Source: Megaustenia siamemsis (Eukaryota; Mollusca; Gastropoda; Stylommatophora; Ariophantidae). From it: a stretch of DNA of 64,000 bases. The stretch lies in the NCBI GenBank assembly GCA_032433765.1, contig JAVIAB010000051.1, positions 145,348,068-145,412,067 of the forward strand, given 5' to 3'. How positions within the stretch are numbered: the stretch's first letter is position 1; each line of letters starts with the position of its first letter. The translations under genes and the position numbers were made by a program. The notes under the pieces were generated by a model. The model was not told the DNA's origin, ran no database searches, and saw nothing but the letters and a program-made list of their open reading frames with translations. Positions 56,825-64,000 of this stretch are shown here, piece by piece.

Positions 56825-57140
56825 CTTCAAGAAACACTTTCAGCTCCCAGTGGAGCGTAGGTCTTCAAAAAACACTTTCAGCTCCATGTGGAGCGTAGGT
56901 CTTCAAGAAACACTTTCAGCTCCCAGTGGAGCGTAGGTCTTCAAGAAACACTTTCAGCTCCCAGTGGAGCGTAGGTCTTCAAGAAACACTTTCAGCTCCC
57001 AGTGGAGCGTAGGTCTTCAAAAAACACTTTCAGCTCCATGTGGAGCGTAGGTCTTCAAGAAACACTTTCAGCTCCCAGTGGAGCGTAGGTCTTCAAAAAA
57101 CACTTTCAGCTCCATGTGGAGCGTAGGTCTTCAGCAAACA
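56825..57140. repeat. 38-bp minisatellite, ~8 copies
   Basis: Unit GTCTTCAAGAAACACTTTCA plus GCTCCCAGTGGAGCGTAG, alternating with a GCTCCATGTGG variant. Confidence 0.95.
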
Positions 57141-57149
57141 CTTTCACAG

Positions 57150-57560
57150 CTGTGTGTTTATGGCCATTCTTTAAAGATCATTCTTTGTCTTCCCCATTAT
57201 TTTCATCTCTTCTTCCATCTGTCTTCTCCAAGAATATTTTGGTCTTCCTCTTTATCTAATTCATTGGAGATTGCAAAAAAAGGGCTTGTTGTGTAATACT
57301 CTCAGTTGGCTTCCGCAGTGCGTGTCCTATCCAGCGCAACAGTTTTCGTTATATCTTTTTATCCACTGTTATTTGACTGGTAATTTTTTTCTATTATTCT
57401 ATGTTAGTGATTTTGTCCTGCCATTTCCATCCTTTTATTCAGTGCCAGCATCCATTAATGAAGGTCTGTATCTTCATGATTGTTATTTTTGTGTTTCTCC
57501 ATGTTTCACAGCCATATAATAGGACTGATTTAACATTGGAGTTGAACATTTTGTAATGGT
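57150..57560 (-). pseudogene. Degraded LINE C-terminal fragment
   Basis: On the minus strand FNSNVKSVLLYGCETW (near 57500-57550) is the post-polymerase landmark of many LINEs; frames break downstream. Confidence 0.7.
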
Positions 57561-57570
57561 ACATGAAAAA

Positions 57571-57811
57571 AGTCAAGTGCCCGTCACGCCAACTGACGTA
57601 TAGGGAATATGGTGTTAGTGACCGTCATTCTTATAGGTATTCGACACCTGATTTTTGGGGCAATGTGGTCGGTATTACGCTCGTGCAGCTTTACTTTCTA
57701 AAAAAACACCGGTACCCATTTAAGGCTGGGTGAACTCAGAAGCCGAAGATTAGAATCGAACCCGACCTCTTGTCCTTTGTAGTTCAATTCACTAACCACT
57801 CAACAGCCCAT
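57571..57811 (-). mobile_element. SINE (family A)
   Basis: A near-complete minus-strand copy: tail with GACGTATAGGGAATATGGTG on +, body with GGTACCCATTTAAGGCTGGG, B box and tRNA-like head at the right end (CACTAACCACTC on +). It directly follows the LINE fragment. Confidence 0.87.
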
Positions 57812-57847
57812 TACCACATTTGATTGTTTAAATCTGAGGACCTTAGT

Positions 57848-58618
57848 TGATGTCATTCTACAAGCTCCTGGACACCGTTGATGTCATTCTACAAGCTCCT
57901 GGACACCGTTGATGTCATTCTACAAGCTCCTGGACACCGTTGATGTCATTCTACAAGCTCCTGGACACCGTTGATGTCATTCTACAAGCTCCTGGACACC
58001 GTTGATGTCATTCTACAAGCTCCTGGACACCGTTGATGTCATTCTACAAGCTCTTGGACACCGTTGATGTCATTCTACAAGCTCCTGGACACCGTTGATG
58101 TCATTCTACAAGCTCCTGGACACCGTTGATGTCATTCTACAAGCTCCTGGACACCGTTGATGTCATTCTACAAGCTCTTGGACACCGTTGATGTCATTCT
58201 ACAAGCTCCTGGACACCGTTGATGTCATTCTACAAGCTCCTGGACACCGTTGATGTCATTCTACAAGCTCTTGGACACCGTTGATGTCATTCTACAAGCT
58301 CTTGGACACCGTTGATGTCATTCTACAAGCTCCTGGACACCGTTGATGTAATTCTACAAGCTCTTGGACACCGTTGATGTCATTCTACAAGCTCCTGGAC
58401 ACCGTTGATGTCATTCTACAAGCTCTTGGACACCGTTGATGTCATTCTACAAGCTCTTGGACACCGTTGATGTCATTCTACAAGCTCATGTACACCGTTG
58501 ATGTCATTCTACAAGCTCCTGGACACCGTTGATGTCATTCTACAAGCTCCTGGACACCGTTGATGTCATTCTACAAGCTCTTGGACACCGTTGCTGTCAT
58601 TCTACAAGCTCATGGACA
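57848..58618. repeat. 31-bp minisatellite, ~25 copies
   Basis: Unit GTTGATGTCATTCTACAAGC plus TC(C/T)TGGACACC. Confidence 0.96.
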
Positions 58619-58661
58619 CAATATTTCGCTAGTGAATCTGACGAGTACTACAACAGATCTA

Positions 58662-58940
58662 TGGGAGCCCTGGTGGCTGAGTGGTTAGTCTGCTCGCTTT
58701 CTGATTACAAGAGTCCGGGTTTGATTCCCAGAAATGGCGGATTTTTTTCGTACCGACAGGGCTCCGTGGTTCACCCAGCCTTTAAAAATGGGTACCAGTT
58801 TTTTCTAGGAAGTAAAGGCGGCCTGATGTGATGCTGAACGCATCACTAAAAAATGTACCGTGGTCTTAAAAATATAGTCACTAGCACCATATTCTCCATA
58901 CCCCTAGCAAGGCTGGTGAGGTAACCTTTACATTTTTACA
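58662..58940 (+). mobile_element. Full-length SINE (family B)
   Basis: tRNA-like head (CCTGGTGGCTGAGTGGTTAG as A box, GGGTTTGATTCCC as B box), body with GGTTCACCCAGCC and ATGGGTACCAG, and a tail with AGTCACTAGCACCATATT. It belongs with the copy at 11153 and shares its tail design with family A. Confidence 0.85.
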
Positions 58941-59194
58941 ACATGTCAATATTTATTTTGGTTAAAGATATTCTTGTTCTGTTTTGTGTTTCATGTCTAT
59001 AATTAAAGTGTGTTAGCTGCAACTAATGTGCAGTTTATTTTTTTTTTAAATTTCTTCGATTACGTAGAAATCATGTTGCTGAATGTGAGAACCCCTTCGA
59101 CAGACAAAGTAGAAAACCAGGAGCTTGTAACAGAGAAAGCATAGACATCATAACAACGAGGGCGCCAAGACGACCTGTCAGAAACTGAGATGAG
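58941..59194. other. Unannotated DNA
   Basis: No feature recognised. Confidence 0.4.
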
Positions 59195-59925
59195 TGTGAT
59201 CAGCGACCCATAGCGGACTGCATGCGTCAGGACGAACAATAGAGCTGATCAAGACACTGTTCCACCTCCCAGCGTGCCCCTGAAACAGACTAGTCAATCC
59301 GTCCAAGCGACTAAGGATCGAAGAGGGAAGACAACCCAGTACTCTAAAATGTTTCGCTGAAGTCAGATGTGTTGAGCTGGAATAAGCAACTATCACAGCC
59401 TGTCTGCAAACCATAACACAATCCATATACGCCCACTTAACGCCCCTTGAAGGGCGGATGACGAAGAGCAGCGCTCATTCCTTTAGTAGTTATCGAGTAA
59501 ACTCCAGAAAGAACTTCCGGTATGTGGTGGATAGGTGGCGGGAACATGAAAAATGTTCCTTGTTGCAGTTTCTTCATATTCCAAGTCCGGCTCGTTGTAG
59601 GAGCTACTGAGTTAAGTGCTCTGTGCACACCGTGAGCTGTGTGTCTCATCCGTTTTGATCATGTTTCGATATTCCAATTGTTTACGATGAATGATGATAT
59701 CGTATGACAGGGAACAGTTGGCTGTGTTCACTTTCTGCGAAGTTTCGCCTTATGCCTTATGTCTTTTGGCGTGTGCTGAGACTGCAACAATGGGGACTAC
59801 AGTTACCTCTCTTTGTTTGGGAGACGAGATATTAATTCGGATGATTACGCTGGCACGGGCGGTTGAGCAATTATGGATTTTAATTCGTTTGCAGTGATAC
59901 CGGGGCTTTCCATAACCAATTAACC
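59195..59925 (+). repeat. Composite dispersed repeat (copies at 26655 and 8295)
   Basis: The first part (59195-59495) matches 26655-26965 and the second (59512-59925) matches 8295-8715. Here they are adjacent, which suggests one family of at least 730 bases. No coding frame. Confidence 0.82.
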
Positions 59926-60534
59926 AAAGAACCAAATAACCAAATAACTCCAGAAAGAGAAACAAATACTAACAGCAAATGATGAACCAAACAATGACAT
60001 TTGTTTCTAGGCTAAATAATACTAACATTGCTTTGGACACAAAAGAGAACCTTTGAAGGGTCCCGCAGTAAAACACAGACAGCAAACTAAATATAAGCGA
60101 GAGTTACTTACTTTCTGTGGTTATTCAAATTGAATGGAGCGTTGGAAAACAAGAGAAAAGGAAAAATCAGTGAATCATCTACTTTTCATATAAATGCATG
60201 AGAAAAAATTCATTCTGGTTCTATATAGCCTAACAAAGGAATTAACAAAGAGCTGTTGAAGAAAGAGAAAATGCACTCGGTGATAGCAAAGACATTTGGA
60301 GATAAGAATGTTATTTATTTAAAAGAGATCAAGAAACAGTTATATAATCACTAAACAGTGGGCTTTTGAAGAGGGAAAACGGCTGGAGGGCAAGGCATTT
60401 TAGCCATGGTTACTGATACAGGAGATCAAAACAGTTCGAATCAGACTTCGGACAGGATGAGAGATAAGATCAAGGAAAGTGGAAAATTGAAGAACTCTTG
60501 ATCCTGCGCAAATTGAACCTGTAGAGATGGTGAG
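59926..60534. other. Unannotated DNA
   Basis: A-rich text without recognised genes or elements. Confidence 0.45.
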
Positions 60535-62505
60535 TGGAATAGGCGTGTAGAGCTGGTGTGTAGAGATGGCGTGGTGAGCAGGTGTGTAAAGCTAGCGTGT
60601 AGATATGTCGCATAGAGCAGACGTATAGGGTAGAGCTGGCGTGTAGAGATAGAGTGTAGAGATGGCGTGTAGAGATAGCGTGTAGAGTTGGCGTGTAGAG
60701 ATGGCGTTTAGAGATAGCGTGTAGAGATGGCGTGTAGAGATGGCGTGTAGAGATGGCGTGTAGAGATGGCGTTTAGAGATAGCGTGAAGAGATGGCGTGT
60801 AGAGATGGCGTGTAGAGATGGCGTGTAGAGATGGCGTGTAGAGATGGCGTGTAGAGATGGCATGTAGAGATGGCGTGTAGAGATGGCGTTTAGAGATAGC
60901 GTGAAGAGATGGCGTGTAGAGATGGCGTGTAGAGATGGCGTGTAGAGATGGCGTGTAGAGATGGCGTTTAGAGATAGCATGTAGAGATGGCGTGTAGAGA
61001 TGGCGTGTAGAGATGGCGTTTAGAGATAGCATGTAGAGATGGCGTGTAGAGATGGCGTGTAGAGATAGCATGTAGAGATGGCGTGTAGAGATGGCGTGTA
61101 GAGATGGCGTTTAGAGATAGCATGTAGAGATGGCGTGTAGAGATGGCGTGTAGAGATGGCGTTTAGAGATAGCATGTAGAGATGGCGTGTAGAGATGGCG
61201 TGTAGAGATGGCGTGTAGAGATGGCGTTTAGAGATAGCATGTAGAGATGGCGTGTAGAGATGGCGTTTAGAGATAGCGTGTAGAGATAGCATGTAGAGAT
61301 GGCGTGTAGAGATGGTGTTTAGAGATAGCATGTAGAGATAGCATGTAGAGATGGCGTGTAGAGATGGCGTTTAGAGATAGCATGTAGAGATGGCGTGTAG
61401 AGATGGCGTGTAGAGATGGCGTTTAGAGATAGCATGTAGAGATGGCGTGTAGAGATGGCGTGTAGAGATGGCGTGTAGAGATGGCGTTTAGAGATAGCAT
61501 GTAGAGATGGCGTGTAGAGATGGCGTTTAGAGATAGCGTGTAGAGATAGCATGTAGAGATGGCGTGTAGAGATGGTGTTTAAAGATAGCATGTAGAGATA
61601 GCATGTAGAGATGGCGTGTAGAGATGGCATGTAGAGATGGCGTGTAGAGATGGCGTTTAGAGATAGCGTGAAGAGATGGCGTGTAGAGATGGCGTGTAGA
61701 GATGGCGTGTAGAGATGGCGTGTAGAGATGGCGTTTAGAGATAGCATGTAGAGATGGCGTGTAGAGATGGCGTGTAGAGATGGCGTTTAGAGATAGCATG
61801 TAGAGATGGCGTGTAGAGATGGCGTGTAGAGATAGCATGTAGAGATGGCGTGTAGAGATGGCGTGTAGAGATGGCGTTTAGAGATAGCATGTAGAGATGG
61901 CGTGTAGAGATGGCGTGTAGAGATGGCGTTTAGAGATAGCATGTAGAGATGGCGTGTAGAGATGGCGTGTAGAGATGGCGTGTAGAGATGGCGTTTAGAG
62001 ATAGCATGTAGAGATGGCGTGTAGAGATGGCGTTTAGAGATAGCGTGTAGAGATAGCATGTAGAGATGGCGTGTAGAGATGGTGTTTAGAGATAGCATGT
62101 AGAGATAGCATGTAGAGATGGCGTGTAGAGATGGCGTTTAGAGATAGCATGTAGAGATGGCGTGTAGAGATGGCGTGTAGAGATGGCGTGTAGAGATGGC
62201 GTGTAGAGATGGCGTGTAGAGATGGCGTGTAGAGATGGCGTTTAGAGATGGCGTGTAGAGATGGCGTGTAGAGATGGCGTTTAGAGATGGCGTGTAGAGA
62301 TGGCGTGTAGAGATGGCGTTTAGAGATAGGGTGTATAGATGGCGTGTAGAGATGGCGTGTAGAGAAAGCATGTAGAGATGGCGTGTAGAGATGGCGTTTA
62401 GAGATAGTGTGTAGAGATGGCGTGTAGAGATGGCGTGTAGAGATGGCGTGTAGAGATGGCCTGTAGAGATGGCGTGTAGAGATGGCCTGTAGAGATAGCG
62501 TGTAG
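60535..62505. repeat. 13-bp minisatellite, ~150 copies, with long-range duplications
   Basis: Unit GTGTAGAGATGGC with GTTTAGAGATAGC and ATGTAGAGATAGC variants. The block at 61020-61331 recurs at 61787-62098, 767 bases (59 units) away, so large blocks have been duplicated. The histidine/leucine/serine-rich minus-strand frames are artefacts. Confidence 0.95.
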
Positions 62506-62564
62506 AACACTAACTGTGGCATCATTCTGTAGGCAGGGACAAGTAGTTCTCTTTATTTTACAAG

Positions 62565-63495
62565 TTTTCGTTTATTGCTCTGTTTTGTTCATTGCTCTGT
62601 TTCGTTTATTGCTCTGTTTTGTTCATTGCTCTGTTTCGTTTATTGCTCTGTTTTGTGCAATGCTATATTTCGTTTATTGCTCTGTTTTGTTCATTGCTCT
62701 GTATTGTTCATTGCTCTGTTTCGTTCATTGCTCTGTTTTTTTCATTGCTGTATTTCGTTTATGGCTCTGTTTTGTCCATTGCTCTGTTTTGTTCATTGCT
62801 CTATTTCGTTTATTGCTCTGTTTTGTTCATTGCTGTATTTCGTTTATTGCTCTGTTTTGTTCATTGCTCTGTTTTGTTCATTACTCTGTTGCGTTTATTG
62901 CTCTGTTTCGTTTATTGCTCTGTTTTGTGCAATGCTCTATTTCGTTTATTGCTGTGTTTTGTTCATTGCTCTGTTTTGTTCATTGCTCTGTTTCGTTCAT
63001 TGCTCTGTTTTGTTCATTGCTCTATTTCGTTTATTTCTCTGTTTTGTTCATTTCTCTATTTCGTTTATTGCTCTGTTTCGTTTATTGCTCTATTTCGTTT
63101 ATTGCTCTGTTTTGTTCATTGCTCTGTTTCGTTTATTGCTCTGTTTTGTTCATTGCTCTATTACGTTTATTGCTCTGTTTTGTTCATTGCTCTGTTTCGT
63201 TTATTGCTCTGTTGTGTTCATTGCTCCATTTCGTGTATTGTTCTGTTTTGTTTATTGCTCTATTTCGTTTATTGCTCTGTTTCGTTTATTGCTCTATTTC
63301 GTTTATTGCTCTGTTTCGTTTATTACTCTATTTCGTTTATTGCTCTATTTCGTTTATTGCTCTGTTTTGTTCATTTCTCTATTTCGTTTATTGCTCTGTT
63401 TCGTTTATTGCTCTGTTTTGTTCATTGCTCTATTTCGTTTATTGCTCTGTTTCGTTTATTGCTCTGTTTTGTTCATTGCTCTATTTCGTTTTTTT
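62565..63495. repeat. 17-bp minisatellite, ~55 copies
   Basis: Unit TTTATTGCTCTGTTTCG, with TTCATTGCTCTGTTTTG alternates. All three + frames stay open for over 300 codons of phenylalanine/cysteine-rich text because the stop-free unit cycles through the frames. Confidence 0.95.
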
Positions 63496-63596
63496 GCTCT
63501 GTAAAGCATGTGCCCGTTTTGACAAATCTAACAGTCTTCAACTTTCTACAAAACTACTTGTAATCAGAAAGGCGTTTTTGAAGGCTGCGTTAATAT

Positions 63597-63780
63597 ATCA
63601 TCATCATCATCATCATCATCATTGAGTGCCATCTCCGCATCGAGGGTTGGCTACCATGGGGCGCCATTCCCCTGTGTCTCTTGCTTTGATGGTGCAGATT
63701 GTCATATGATGACTAGTCCATCTTTTGACGCTACTCGTCCATGTTAGTCTTGGTCTGCCTCTGCCTCTTTTACCTTTTTA
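63597..63780 (-). pseudogene. LINE 3' end (second family) with (GAT)n tail
   Basis: On the minus strand the end of the same LINE family as 51180-51625 is followed by a (GAT)n tail (seen as CATCATCATC on + at 63599-63622). Its end motif is shared (GGAGATGGCACTCAATGATG). Confidence 0.75.
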
Positions 63781-64000
63781 GTTCGTTCGTTCGTTCGCTT
63801 TCGTCAGCTTTGACCTCTGACGAAGTCCCACCCACTCAATTTTGTGGGACTGAATTTTGCGTGTAAAGTCTGTTTTATCCCATTACAGGATGCCCCTCGC
63901 CATGCAGGCAGATTTACTCCGACTTCAGAGGTACTAATTTTTAGGGAATTAGTAAAACCCAGGTGTCCTCTTAAGGGTACGAACCCCGGCTGTTGCCGTG
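63781..64000. other. Unannotated DNA at right edge
   Basis: It starts with a short (GTTC)n tract. Nothing else recognised. Confidence 0.4.

Noticed and set aside
60592..62525. Many minus-strand frames with repeated HLYTPSLHAIS-like text
   Set aside because: Products of the 13-bp array.
62516..63625. Three overlapping + frames of 309-369 codons, phenylalanine/cysteine rich
   Set aside because: All three frames are open because of the 17-bp unit; no frame is favoured and no gene structure surrounds them.

Overview
This is a stretch of animal nuclear DNA: one split protein-coding gene (spliced exons, GT/AG junctions, a poly(A) signal) in a large excess of minisatellites, tRNA-derived SINEs, LINE debris and other mobile elements. 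The gene type plus this repeat style suggests a mollusc or another lophotrochozoan. That is inference; nothing here fixes the species.

Layout. 1-4,750: the last two coding exons of a PRELID1-like mitochondrial lipid-transfer gene on the + strand. The intron before the first visible exon is a 37-bp minisatellite, and the intron between the two exons holds a SINE and a decayed mariner-like transposon. 4,750-29,000: gene-poor DNA with SINEs, a young 5'-truncated LINE with target-site duplications (8,743-9,458), LINE remnants, and arrays with 31, 31, 32, 23, 17 and 18 bp units, the largest being 32 bp x ~120. 29,252-32,420: an apparently full-length, intact LINE (980-aa endonuclease/reverse transcriptase) with perfect 11-bp duplications, inserted in an older LINE. 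33,000-42,300: more arrays, LINE and SINE fragments, and one unassigned minus-strand reading frame with a poly(A) signal.

42,392-48,880 is the most interesting part: a complete 6.49-kb Polinton/Maverick-like element with ~730-bp terminal inverted repeats, 5'-AG ends and the 6-bp duplication CACTGC. All its genes lie on the minus strand, tightly packed: a basic/hydrophobic pX-like small protein, a proline-rich protein, a retroviral-type integrase with chromodomain (frameshifted), a small membrane protein, a penton-like protein (one in-frame TGA), a hexon-like capsid protein of the F54H12.2 type fused to a glycine-rich N-terminus, and an adenain-like cysteine protease. There is no protein-primed DNA polymerase and no packaging ATPase, and no room for either. 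It looks like a miniature capsid-encoding Polinton that depends on helpers, or a derived lineage with its own minimal gene set.

48,900-64,000: a 45-bp array, a Penelope-like GIY-YIG fragment with target-site duplications (51,958-52,822), a 62-bp satellite (3.4 kb) with two higher-order periods, 38- and 31-bp arrays, SINEs, a composite dispersed repeat, and adjoining 13-bp and 17-bp arrays. Most long open frames in the window are by-products of tandem repeats and are not called as genes.
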